Assembly: GCA_025769875.1 (NCBI GenBank)
Contig: JAGFNK010000143.1
Span: forward strand, 48,427 to 112,426
DNA from: Russula earlei
Taxonomy: Eukaryota; Basidiomycota; Agaricomycetes; Russulales; Russulaceae
Direction: 5' to 3'
DNA length: 64,000 nucleotides
A program made the position numbers and the translations under genes. Of this stretch, positions 11,654 to 23,587 are shown piece after piece (position 1 is the stretch's first letter; the number at the start of each line of letters is the position of its first letter). The notes below the pieces were generated by a model, which was given only the letters and a program-made list of their open reading frames with translations, was not told the origin of the DNA and searched no databases.

Positions 11654-13533
11654 TATGGTGGTAATTGGGCCAAATAAAGTATCAGCAGAGTTTAGGAACA
11701 GATTGATTGGCTACATATGCTCAATCAGTGCCATGCACCATAAGTTCCATAACAAAGCATGGTGACTTGCCTGCCACAGTTTGTATGAACGATGAAGCAT
11801 TAAGTATGCTGAACCCCACCAAACATTGCTGTGAAGTGGTATCTTGAGTGGCGCATCAATCTTGCATTGAGTTTGAAGCTTCTCAAAGTATTCAATCCGC
11901 TGTCCCGAGGCCTGAATCTGAGAAGATAATTTAAGTTTGTTTCATGGGAATAGCTGGCATTGACATGCCTTGATTGCGATGGTACGGACAGCTGCGATGA
12001 CATCCAACAATCCACTAAGAACACAGTTATCTGGTAAATCTGGATCATATTCCCAGATGGCAGTTGCTGTCTCAACTGTGGAAATCTTTGTTATATGGCT
12101 CATCATGGCCACATTGGCGAGGTTGACTACATGCTCAAGACACCTGACACAGTGAATGGGGTTATTGGACTCAAACATTACTAAAGAGATATGGGTACTC
12201 ACAGCAATTGTTTCTCCTTGGCCCTCCACTCTTGGTACCCTTGACGATGGTGAAAGGACTCGATTGTCTCACATGTCGTGTTGTTGTTTGAGGCATTGTC
12301 GAGTGTCACCATTCCAAGCTATGTCAGGGATTCTAAATCAGTGTTAAATCAGTGTCAAATCAAGACTCAATTTACCTTTGATGCATTGTCAGAACAAATG
12401 CCCATGTGGTCACAAAGTCCAAGGAAGTACCACCCTAAATTCCAGCCACTGTGCTCACCTGAGATCCCTTTAAACCTAATCACCTCTGAACGCAAGGCCC
12501 ACTTCCCCTTCTTCACATCAATCCAGTGTGCTGTCATTCCGAGGAATGATGACTTTGTATTGTCTGCTGTCCATCCATCTGCAGTCAAGGAGATCTTGCC
12601 AGGGGCATTCTGTACATTTCACAAGGTAAGTATGACTGAGAATGATGATGACAACATCCTCTTAACTCACAGAGATGTCACCTTTCAGTGCTGTTAGCCA
12701 CTCAACCTGTTGCATTGTGAATATACATCATGACATCATGTGTACTTGGCAAGTCAATCTTCCTTGTCTGTGGTCGCATGGAAACTAAGCAGTTGTGGAA
12801 TGCAGGTTTGGTGGCAACAGCAAGGGCCTGCATCACGGTTCATTGTCACCAACTCCTGTCCACATTTGCAAATGTTGTACCTGGTCATCACAGGCAATAA
12901 ATTGAGCCACAGCATGTATCACACTGTCTCATGGAATTCAGGCAAATCCTCTTCCATCTTGAGGTGTCTGTCCAATGTTGCCTGCTTCATTCTCCCCACC
13001 TTCAGTTCAGTTTTGGATGCCTCCATCTGCTTCCACATCGCACAAGGGATCAAAAAATGGTTCTCTGGTATCTTTGCATCTTTACACCTTTGCTTATAGA
13101 GCTCATAGTGCTGTCGGACATGAGCATGACAACTCAAGTTGCTACCAATATGGAATGCTTTTCGCTTTCCTTGCCTGGCAACAAAATCATCATCTTCCCT
13201 TTTCAATTGTAAGTATCCCTCTTCCACTGTATTAAAGGTAGGCTAATACTCACTTGCAGGGCTTGCACCATTGTCCACTTAATATCTCATAGGTGCTCCC
13301 TTTCGTAAATTTGACAGTTAGCCAGTCTGAGAATATTGTCAACAGGTCTTTGGAGATGTCTTTCTTCATCACAAGAACCTCTGAAATCTCGCTGCAATGT
13401 TGCTCCTCAAGATCATTGGGTTCCTGGCATATGAGTGAGTGATTGGCTTCCCTTTTTATATATGACCATACCTCATCCCCAATGTTGGTGTCTTCAGACT
13501 CCTCAAAATTGTCACCAATGATGACAGGTTCAT

Positions 13534-13604
13534 CCTCATCCTCCTCCTCCTCCTCCTCCTCCTCCTCCTCCTCCTCCTCCTCCTCCTCCTCCTCCTCCTC
13601 CTCC

Positions 13605-13653
<49 letters not shown>
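13534..13653. repeat. Compound trinucleotide microsatellite (TCC)n(ATC)n
   Basis: About 65 nt of CTC/TCC repeats followed by about 45 nt of ATC repeats. On the minus strand it lies in the transposase frame and encodes an uninterrupted Asp run followed by a Glu run. Confidence 0.9.
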
Positions 13654-14210
13654 TCTTCTCACTGACCATATGTTTCGCCTTTTTATAAGACTGAGCAGAG
13701 GGTACATTATCAGAAATTTTGTCACTGCTGCTATCAGACACTGGTCGCTTTTGGGCTGATTTGGGGGGTAGTGCCTTGGAGCCATGGCTGTAGATGTGGA
13801 CAGGCTTTCTGGTTTGAGCTCCTCTGTTTTCTTTTGTAGCCTTAGATTTGGCCATATGAAGATGTGTTGGTCCAAGGTCACACTTTTTGTACCAGCAAAT
13901 TACCGACAATGCTGCCTTGTTATTTGTGTTTATTTGGGTGTCTTTGTGCTAGTGTTGGGTATTCAACCTCTCAATAGGATCATGTGACAGGTGACAGGTT
14001 ATAACCAGTCATCTAGTGGTTCAGAGCTTGCCTAAAGATGTGCTCAAACCCATGAAATCTTGACAGAAATCTCAGGCACACCAGTCTTGACCAGTTTTTA
14101 GCTTGCTTGAAAATTGATGTGACTGTGACTGGACATTCTACAATCCAGTTTGACCTTGACTGAAAGTTCATTCACAATCAGTCAGGTCAGGTTCAGTCAA
14201 GCAGTTTTTT

Positions 14211-15609
14211 GGGGTTTTTACAAACTGTTTGCATTGTTCATCCTATGTATTTACACGAAATGGTGTCATTGGGATTCAAAGGGGAAGTAGGAGAAGAAAG
14301 GCAAGAGACAGAGGAGATGTGGGCAAGATGCGTACAGAGCATGTAAATGGAGCTTTGTTGTGGTGGTGGAGTGTAGTAGTGTATCATAAGGCAAAGGAGA
14401 ACAAAGGGAATTGTAAAGTGAAAGAGAACATAGGCGATCATAAGGTGAAAGAAAACTGAGGCGATCGTAAGGGGAGTCAGAGTGGGGTATTGTACCTTGT
14501 AGCCCGAAATGCTCATTTTTTCTATTACTGCTCCCACGGTCATCATTGAGGCAATGGAGACAGACAGGATGAGGTGTCCAGCAGTGGTGGCGATGGTGAC
14601 TGAGGTGCTTGTGAGATGAGTGGGAGGGGGCATAGGGCTCAAGCCACGATGGGTGATCCAACAAGTGGTGAGAGGAGATGGAAAGGGGATGAAAGACGAA
14701 GGCACAACGAAGGCCCATTTGAAAGGCGACAGGTGGGGGTGATGATGTGGGTGGTGGAGGATGAGGAGAACACAAAGTAGAATTGTTCGGAGGCAAGGAG
14801 TGGATGCATCACGTGTCCTGATTGTTGGAGGGAATGAAAGGTGGGCGAGGCCGGTCAAGAGAGGGAGCGAGACATGATGAAAGACAGAGGCAAGTGAGGA
14901 GTGGTAGCAAGGTGAATGAAAGGCAGGAAAGAAAAGAACATGGCAACTGAGAGGCACAATGAAAGGGAAAGTGAGGGTTGAAAGGATGGCCAGACCACAG
15001 GGCATGAGGTGACAGTTCACAGTTTTGGGGTCAATGGATGGGGCTGCATTGGTGGGAGGTGGTCATGGAGAGAGTAGGAGGAGAGGCAGAACAGGCAGAA
15101 GAGTGGGAGAAGGCAAGATGGGTATGTGAGGGGGCATGGTGTGAGGAGTCATTTTTGTAGGGTGTCAGGATCTGAGACAATGTGGTGAGTGGTGCCACAC
15201 AAGGGATGGGGCATTGTGTCTTGATGGAAGGGATGTTGAGGCCCGAGTGATAATGAAGGGATGACAGAGAGGAAGGGAAGTGGAAGGGAGAGATAGAGAG
15301 AGGAATGACTAAGACAAGAGAGGGAGGGATGTGAACGCAATGTGAATGCGAGATACGGCGGCATGTGGGTGTGTGAGACAGCAGGGGGTGACATGACTTA
15401 CCTGGTCAAGAACTGGTTTCAACCAGTCATCCTCTGATTTTGGTTGGGACTGGTCTGAACTGGTCAATTGACTGCAAATGACTGCGTGTAACCAGTCACA
15501 TGCAGTCCAGTCCAATTTTTTCAGGATTGGGCAAACCGGCAGGCAGTCACAGTCACAGTCACACCAAAATCGTGGGAAAAACTGGACTTGACTGGACTTT
15601 GAAGCACTA
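14211..15609 (-). repeat. Right inverted arm
   Basis: Inverted copy of 8367-9765. Its inner limit is a GGGGTTTTTAC motif at 14214, mirrored at 9757-9766. Confidence 0.8.
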
Positions 15610-15665
15610 ATTGGTGGTGTGATACAATTGGGTTCAGCACCTCTTCCCAGTTGTTTTATTATTAG

Positions 15666-18600
15666 TAGGGCTGTTCACTGTACTGTATTATGGGTATGGC
15701 CGTATATTTGACAGGTCCAAACAGGTCTACCTGTCCTGACCCCATACCATATATCAACTTACTGTGAACTCAAACAGGATGGTATGGGGGATTGAACAGC
15801 CGTATTATGGGTAACGGGGCATATATTAGGAACTAAACTACTGATACAACATGTTCTCATTGCAAGTGCAATTTCTTTTTGACTAGTATAAGGGTCCTGA
15901 TGGTCTCCACCTTCAAGCTAGCACGACAGAGAGAGATTGTGTCTCAGCCACCAGAGAAAACCCTCTCTACAGCCACTGCAGAAGCTGATGACGACAGTGA
16001 GCTGTGAATAAAAGGAAAGAAAAAAGAAAAACTCACCCAGGATGGACAAGACATCACATGCAAGCCGATACAAGTTGGGAAAAGAAGTTCGGCAGTGCAA
16101 CCACCACTGAATTGGATTGCAAGTGTCAAAATCCTCTTGGGGGAGCTTCCAGAACTCAAGGAGTTCGTCGATCGGCACACAAGGTTTCTGGAATCGAGCA
16201 GTACAATTCTTCTGTGGGGAGCAGTTGAGCATCAAGGCAGTCTGAGTGGATGGGTTAGATGGGGAAGGGCATGGTGCTATCTTGATTGCACAATGTGTCC
16301 TGTAATACACATGAAGCTTGTTCTTTGCCACTTCGAGGAAAGGTGCAAGATCTTCATCGCCTTCAAACTTGTCCAAAAGTGCTGAGTATGAGATACAAGG
16401 GTCCAAAACTCAAGACAATTTCAATGTGATAGACAAATGATTCATGAGATGAGACTTATGAGATGCCCACAGATAGAAAGGCGACTCATCAAATTTATAA
16501 TAATATTTCACTGAGTTTTAGATGGGCATCAGAGAGGCCTTGATCGAGCTGGGGGGATAAACCTGTTCCTCACAAAGAATGTTGCTGATTTTGGCCTGGA
16601 GTCCACAGAAGATTGCATGAGTGGAAGAGATCATTGGTTTCTTTGTTGCCGACATTTGAGTAGTGGCAGACCAGAATGACTTCAGCCAGCACGTTACCAT
16701 CTCAATTGCCCTCCAATCTTGCTCAGTCAGGTGATGTTGAATTAAATCTTCATGTCGGTAGATGTAGGTGTTGATAGCTTCATGATGTTGTAATGCCTGG
16801 CCTAGAACTGTGTCAGATGAGTATGTTTGGACTAAACACCACTTATGAAGCATCTGGTGGGTTGACGACCATCTGGTCTTGACATCTAGAATAAGCATGA
16901 ATGCAGTACTGCCAGCATCCACTAATTCTTCTGAAAGATACATCCAGACTTCCCAAAGCCAGCTTTGCCACCTCTGAGGACTTGAGCAAACCACTCATAT
17001 GACTTTGCAAAGCTGACAGAAAAGAGTCAGGCACAGGTATGAGTGGACAAGGATGTATAGAACACACCTTGGAAATAGCTTCAAAGACATTTTCTTCACA
17101 ATCTTTGTCATCCGCACAAGCATTGCCATTGTCATTGGCCCAAACTGTAACTTCATCTTGATAATTACCTCCCCAAGCCGCACTCTTCTTGCTATCCCTC
17201 TTTGAGATTGCACCGATGGCCTCAAGGAGCTAGCACACATTAGCATATGACATAAAGGCTATGAGAGTCAATTATGAACCTTGAGTGCAGTGAGATGGAT
17301 AGTATGAGGCATACATCGCATATGAGAGTCTCTAGCTGAAAGTCTTATGCCTTCTGCATAACAGCACACCTCTAAAGTGGTCATCATTGTGTCATTATTG
17401 CTGGCATTGTCCATTGTTATTGTGATAATCTATACTTTGTCAGTAAAGGATAATCAATATCCTAACAATGTACCCTGCCCTTGAGTCCATACAGTTCCAA
17501 GGTTTCCCAAACCACTTCAGCCATGTTCTCACCTGAGTGAGCACCAATCAGCTCCTGGAAATCAATGAGACGCTCCTCTAAATTCCCTGATCAGTGGAGA
17601 AGAACATATGAATAAAGGTACACATGCCTAATTCTCCTTTGTTGGTGACATAATGAGCAACAATTGCCAAGAACACAATGCCATTGCTTGATGTCCATGC
17701 ATCGAGGGAGAGACCGACCTTCCCTTCCAGGGACTGTAATTGGCATTAGATACAAGTTTTCTGTTAAGCAAGCATGTCTCACCTTAAACATCTCTCATGT
17801 ATCCTCAACTGTGTCTTCACCCAGCTTCATCACACGTCATCATATGCCCTGTCAATCAGGCAGATTGAGCTTGGTTCGGGAATGGTGCGCATACTGAAGC
17901 ATGTTAATAAACTCTGGCTTCTCTACTTCATCAAACGACTGATCACATGCAACAATCCACTCAGTAAGAAGACAGTCAAATTTCGAAGAATTAAACAGCT
18001 CCTAAAATGATGTTGATCACTGTACATGAAAATAAATACCATGCAACTCACCATCGTCACTTGTTCTTGCCTCAGAAATGCCAATGTTATTGTTGATGCT
18101 CTTGCGTCAAGAGCCTTGACATATTGTGCTTGATCATGAACAGTGAATTCCTTGCAGCTGGAGGCAAACACTATCTCATCTTCAGTTGGTGGAGTCTTGC
18201 GATCTTTAAGAACCATGTAGAGGTTAAAAAGTGGTTTGAAATGGCTTTGCAGATGACCAAGAAGACCTATAAATTGTGAAAACATGAAATATTAGTTGAA
18301 GTATTAGTTGAAGCCATGACATACCATTTAAATTATGGTTCATTGCTTTTGTGATAGTCAAGACTTTCTTGTTTCCATGGTGGCATCGGTAATGTTTGTC
18401 GCCTGGTTTACCAGGGCTGCCATTGGCAGCAAAGTCCACAGCTTCATAAAAGAGGTAAATTGGATTTCTTTTGACTCCCTGAAATAATCAGAGAAGAACA
18501 TAAATGATCAAGAATGAGTATACCTTTTTCCAAGATGAACTTGAGCCTTCAAAGCCATTACTTGAAGCTGAGCACTGTAACAGAAGGGCTGGTGACAAAT

Positions 18601-19562
18601 CCCCATCAGGAGCACCATTGGGAGCATCATCAATCTTATGGCAGGGTTTCTTCGCAGCTGAGGGCTTGTTGGACGACACCTTGGCTTTACCTTTCCCCTT
18701 TGATGACTTTCGAGATTTAAGGGGTTTGGTCTTTGAAGGCAACATATCAGCAATCTAAAATCTGTGTTAACAGAGGAAACAATCCAGTGGACAAAGACTC
18801 ACCTCATCACACATGATCTCAGTGATGGTATTATCACTCTCACTACTGGAACCCAAGGACATGGTCGAGGCATATCGCATGTCTTCAGGAACAGATAGCA
18901 ACCCACGCCTGCATTTGTTATATTTTCTCCGATGAGGCCATGGATGCAAGTCTGATTCAGAAGATGCTTGCTCAGATTCAATGATTTCCCACATCTGTGC
19001 AGTGTTCCAGGTTCATTGATTTCGTGCTGAGGAGCCTTTAGCATGTGAGGAAGAGAACAGAGCAGAAACTTACTGGTCTGAACTGTACTTGTGGATGTGA
19101 TATGTGTGTCATCATCCTTATCATTGAACCAAACAATGTCCAATGCGTCTTTTAGAGTCCCATCAGGTTGCAAGGCACATTGATCAGTAGCTGTCCACAA
19201 TCCTCAGATTACATTGTTGTGGATGAATGTTGTACTTACCCTCTGAACTACCTCCAATCATCATGACATGCAGCTGCATGTCATCAGCAAGGCAACTTGT
19301 TTGTGACAGTTGTTTTTTGTCACAGTGACAACACCATGACCAGGTGACATTGGCAACATGTGGTCAAGAAATACAGTATATTCCAAATCTAGACTACAAA
19401 GTACCCATACAGTATGATGGCCCTACATGGCCATCAACTGATGGGTCTCAATGGGTAATACCTGTCCCATACCCGTACCGTATAAACTCTGCAGTGGTCA
19501 GCAAATGGGACGGGTACGGGTCCCATACACCCGTACATACATGGGTACAGTGCACAGCCCTA
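15666..19562 (-). mobile_element. hAT transposon 2, complete boundaries, TSD ATTATTAG/ATTACTAG
   Basis: Left TIR TAGGGCTGTTCACTGTAC; right TIR (minus) TAGGGCTGTGCACTGTACCC. The 8-bp flanks 15658-15665 (ATTATTAG) and 19563-19570 (ATTACTAG) match at seven of eight positions, as expected for hAT. Subterminal GGGTA/TACCC motifs are repeated near both ends. Length is 3.9 kb. Confidence 0.87.
15898..19260 (-). pseudogene. hAT transposase of element 2, degenerate
   Basis: Minus-strand coding pieces with introns. 18745-18488 is a Lys/Ser-rich nuclear start. 18285-17923 includes ARASTITLAFLRQEQ. 17246-16518 is central and holds TRWSSTHQMLHKW. 16406-16080 contains DPCISYSALLDKFEGDEDL and LPQEDFDTCNPIQWW. 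16080-15898 holds LACDVLSILG, then, after an intron, VAVERVFSGG, the C-terminal dimerisation domain. Stops and frame changes make it non-functional as read. It is the best guide to the parts missing from hAT remnant 1. Confidence 0.7.
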
Positions 19563-20536
19563 ATTACTAGGTGTTAACTGTTGACATTTACAAGAAGGTG
19601 GCCTGAGCTAGTCTCACTCAGTTGCTGTTTGAACAGCTGGTTGTGCTTGGCAACTGTCCAATTCATCTACAAGTCCAGAATACACAAATCCAAACTTTTT
19701 TTTCAGCCTCCGGCGGGACCCCCTACCCAAGGTTCTGGATTCCCGTTCCGCCACCCCCTTGGTTCGATGTGCTGTTTTGACGTACACATCCTTGTGCCAA
19801 GAGGATCCGAGGACGAATTCATGAGGGGAGCACCCATCGCTGATTATCATTATCGCGCCGGCCACGCACGGTGGTTTTAACTCGATGGGCATATCAGTAT
19901 CCCTCCCCTCGACTGGCGTGCCAGTGCGCACGCATCTCAGTTAGGCACTACAGTAGTGCAATGCAACATCCGATGTGTGATGGATAGCGTGAAGATAGCG
20001 TGCAATTCCGTCATTCGGATGAACATATCAACCTCTGCGCTGAAAATTACCTTTTGTTGATGCCAACATCAGAAAAAATTGAGGTACAGATCCTGAGCGC
20101 TCCACCAGGAAGTGAGATCGAGATCTGAGCGCCACCAGTCGTTGATTCATCCATGCATTGCCCCCCCGTGTTACCAGTGCTCTCCTTTCCGGGTCGTTGG
20201 TCGGATTAACGGGAACGAGTCCTATGATCTCAGAGCAGAGATGATTGATTTACTTGAGCCACGGTCTCTGGCCCGGCTTCGGGTTGACTGTATCACCGTG
20301 AGCGGTCTGTTGCGATCTTCACCGCCGCTCTCCTTCGATCGGCACATCATCAGAAATCTTTAAGAACGGCCATTCCACATGCGACCTCCTTCGTGAGTTC
20401 TCCCGTTCTCCCGCCACCTATTTTCCACCCACCGCCTTCCATTTATTCAACTCTCTCTTCTCCCCGAGCCCACTGCGATCTACCCCGAGGCCACGAACTT
20501 TTCACTACTAGCTTCCCAGAAACGTCACTCGGACAC
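19563..20536. promoter_or_regulatory. Intergenic region upstream of the permease
   Basis: Here the CpG-poor transposon sequence gives way to CpG-rich host sequence (from about 19700). No gene recognised. 20401-20536 is C/T-rich leader-like sequence typical of fungal promoters. No clear TATA box. Confidence 0.4.
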
Positions 20537-23372
20537 ATGTCGGCAGAGAAATATGGCCCAGGCGGCGACGCTAGCTTCGATAACGAAAAGGGTTCGCCCC
20601 CGGACCCGTACGCCATCCACCCCATCGCGGCGAGGAACGATCGCTACAACTTTGACCAGTCCGACCTCGACCGCGTCCAGCGTCGTCTCAAGCAGCGCCA
20701 TGTCCAGATGTCGGTCTCTTTTCCTTTTCTTGCCCATCCGTAGTTCATCCGCTCGATCCCTGATCTGTGTCCTACAGGATTGCCGTGAGCGTCTTCCTCG
20801 CACTATTCGTTTGCACAATGGCCCTAACTTGGCACAGATTGCGGGGACCATTGGAACAGGTCTCTTCCTTGGGTCAGGCTCTGCGCTACGCGGCGCGGGC
20901 CCTCTCGGTGCACTCCTTGCGTACATATTGGTTGGCACCGTCGCGTATTCGTACGTATACCCGTTATCATCATCGAGCGCGCCGCCACAGTAACCCACTC
21001 TAACTGCGCTACTGCTTGCAGGTCGCTATGTTCCATCGGTGAAATGACGGCTTTGGCGCCTATCTCCGGAACTTTCCCACATTTCGGTTCGTATCCAGCT
21101 TCGTTCCTATCAGCTCGTAGCGAAAATTGGATAGGATACTCACGAGATCTTCTCGCAGCTGCGCGCTGGGTTCAGCCTGCCTTTGGTGCAGCCGTAAGTG
21201 CACATGATATCTTTGAGCCTCTCGTGTATGTAAAATTACATCCCTGTCCCGTAGGTTGGCTGGGTGAGTTTTTTTTTTTGTAAATCATTTCGGATTTTGT
21301 GACCCGACGTTCGTTCCTTATTTGTAGAATTATTTCTACGTGAGTGGCCTCCGCTCATTGGACACTAACGAGGGCTCAAGTTCCATTCCCCGTAGGCACA
21401 AGTGTAAGGCCTTGGAGTTTGGCGTTGATCGCCACGTGTTAACCTATTTCCGACAGCATCACTGTTCCTGTCGAGATAACGGCCGCGACGATTTTGATCA
21501 CTTTCTGGGATAGCAACGTGTGTGCGCTCCTGGCTCATTTGCTGATAATGGAATTGATCCTGGGTGGACGTCCCATCAGCACAAGCACCAAGCAGGATAT
21601 ACTGCTCTGCTCTGTTTCCTCGTTTGTCTTATCAATATCTTTGGTGTCCGCTACTTCGGAGAATGTGCGATCTGTGTTTTTTTTTTCTATGGGAGAAACA
21701 CGATCTGATGTTGTTAAAGCCGAATTTGTCTTCTCTATCATCAAGCGTATGTCATTCCTTCCCTTTCTGATGGCCCTGTTGACCTTTCCGCGCAGTTACC
21801 CTGATTACTGGGCTCATCTTCTGTGGACTGATTATTGACCTTGGAGGAGGTCCTGACCACAAGCGCCTTGGATTCACAGTAAGTAACCCTTGATGTTTGG
21901 GCCCTTGCCGATGTCATGACTCTGAGGATTTAGTACTGGAAACACCCTGGTGCCCTCAACGGCCCTGGACTTGTTAATAACAAGACCACAGACCACTTCC
22001 TGGGTTGGTTGTCTGTCCTCGTGCAGGCGGGCTTCTCTTTCCAGGGTATGGAACTAGTCGCGATGCAAGTTCATCCTTCCACTGCTACTTCAGCCTTCTC
22101 TTATCATGAAAGTCGATTCCCGCAGTGCCGCCTCAGAGACGGAGAACCCGCGCCGAAACATCTCAAAGGCAGTCCGCCGCGTGTTCTGGCGCATCCTCAT
22201 CTTCTACGTCCTCGGCATCCTGATCACCGGCATGCTCGTCCCGTACAATGATCCAGACTTGCTCAACGGGGGCGGCACCGCCTCCCAGTCGCCCTACGTC
22301 ATCGCGATCCGCCGCGCCGGCATCCGCACCTTGCCGTCGATCATCAACGCGGCCATCTTCACCAGCGCGTTCTCCGCGAGCAACTCGTTCTTGTTCTGCG
22401 CGTCGCGCATCCTCTACGGCCTGTCGATCCGCGGGCAAGCCCCCAAAGTCTTCACGTACTGCACAGAGAACGGTCTCCCGATCATCTCCGTGCTTTTCTG
22501 CGTAAGCCTCTTCTCTCTCTCTCTCTCGAAAGCGTCGTGCAGTCGAGGTCCGTTGCGCAACGAGGGCTCAATTTCTCGCCGCGTCCTTTGCAGTGCTGCT
22601 TTTCCCTCCTCGCCTTCATGAACGTGTCGTCCGGCGCTGCCAAAGTTTTCAAGTGCGTTTAATCCCCACTTCCCTCCCGTCATTTTATCTCGACGATTTC
22701 TGTTGCTTACCACCAAAACTTCACCCTCGCTTTATCTAGCTGGTTCGTCAACCTCACAACCAGCGCTGGCTTCTTCACCTGGTTCGCCATCAACCTGACC
22801 TACATCCGATTCTGTACGTTTCCTTTATTTGGAGGAGAAAAAAAAATCATGCCGCTCTCATCGATCTCCTTTGAGATTTTGGGTCTTTGTGACTGAATCC
22901 AATCCACTCAGGGCGTGGGCACGAGGTGCAGGGCCGTGATCGCACCCAACTCGCGTATTACAGCCCGTTGCAGCCGTGGCTCGCGGTGTGGGGCGTCTTC
23001 TGGACGGCCATCTTCATCCTCGTCGACGGCTACGAGAACTTCTTCAAGTGGAACGTTCAGAACTTCCTCACCGCGTACATCAATATTCCCATCTTCTTCT
23101 CCCTCTGGATCGGCTGGGCGGTTTACATGCGCACCCCTTTCTGGCGGGCCAATGAGATGGACTTCGTTACGGTGCGTCGGAACGCTTCTCTCTCTCACTC
23201 TCTCACACACACTCTCTCTCTTTCTCTTTCTCTGCGGTTTTGTGCGCGACTTGACCGACTCATGCGCACGTGATTCCCATTCCTCTAGGGTATCCCGACC
23301 GTCGAGGAGACCGATGCCCCGGAAGAACCGCCGCGGAACTTGAAGGAGAAAATCTTCAATGCATTATTCTGA
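20537..23372 (+). CDS. Amino acid permease (APC superfamily, YAT family), 18 exons
   Basis: Plasma-membrane proton-coupled amino acid importer. My exon model: 20537-20709, 20778-20784, 20838-20950, 21022-21086, 21159-21193, 21255-21263, 21328-21339, 21396-21403, 21457-21517, 21580-21664, 21720-21746, 21796-21878, 21934-22064, 22126-22501, 22594-22652, 22740-22813, 22912-23171, 23289-23372. It totals 1662 nt, in frame for 553 residues. Family signatures: IAGTIGTGLFLGSG (helix 1), SIGEMTALAPISGTFPHF, FWDSN, NIFGVRYFGESEFVFSIIK, ASETENPRRN, ILYGLS, WFVNLTTSAGFFTW, FWRGHEVQGRDRTQLAY. About twelve hydrophobic segments; acidic Pro/Glu C-terminus ending NLKEKIFNALF. Four exons are only 7-12 nt, and the intron after 22064 has a GC donor (GCAAGT). 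Convergent with the methyltransferase gene, with 215 bp between stops. Confidence 0.93.
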
Positions 23373-23587
23373 GTGGCTTTGCCGCCACCATCGCGCGTGC
23401 CATTATCATTGAATGTCGGATGATCGTTTCTTTGATATATTTAAAATACGACTCTTTATGCCATGATACAACCAGGAATAATGGAGAGGTGTCATCGAAT
23501 CTCCTCTAGGGCATGACACTGAGAAAAAAAATCCTCCCTACGCTGGTGGGTGAGAGCCTCACGGGGAGCTCGTCAAATCTCCACGCG
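23373..23587. terminator. Shared 3' region of two convergent genes
   Basis: 215 bp between the permease stop (23370-23372) and the methyltransferase stop (23588-23590, minus). AT-rich with TATATTTAAAATA at about 23438; presumably both poly(A) regions. Confidence 0.45.

Larger units (their letters stand above)
10074..13909 (-). pseudogene. hAT transposase, broken, with BED-like N-terminus and Asp/Glu tracts
   Basis: Minus-strand pieces in order. 13909-13250: nuclear-type basic start and long Asp and Glu runs, then acidic sequence. 13227-12919: a BED-like zinc-finger segment (CHAHVRQHYELYKQRCKD). 12588-11942: central part. 11144-10496: catalytic-domain-like helices (YYSRFDEKPIYVLAL). 10652-10401: dimerisation-domain start (EFDQFRQ, KDTDIVEWWQV). 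The pieces lie in different frames with some plausible introns. A G repeat (11311-11653) is inserted. Family assignment rests on the KDTDIVEWWQ and YELYKQRC motifs. Confidence 0.65.
8367..15609 (-). mobile_element. hAT-type element with about 1.4-kb inverted arms
   Basis: Both outer ends, read inward, begin TAGTGCTTCAAAGTCCAG and continue with repeated CAGTC-type subterminal motifs. The arms (8367-9765 and 14211-15609) are near-identical inverted copies with only scattered, mostly transition differences. The 4.4-kb centre carries a fragmented hAT transposase on the minus strand. The 8-bp flanks ATTGCTAT and ATTGGTGG agree at only five of eight positions, so a target duplication is possible but eroded. 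It could instead be two copies of a shorter element flanking a hAT. Confidence 0.6.

Noticed and set aside
13443..13688. Poly-Ser plus-strand frame
   Set aside because: Product of the TCC/ATC microsatellite read on the non-coding strand.
19614..19931. 105-residue minus-strand frame upstream of the permease
   Set aside because: No recognised motif and no supporting splice pattern; likely chance in CpG-rich intergenic DNA.
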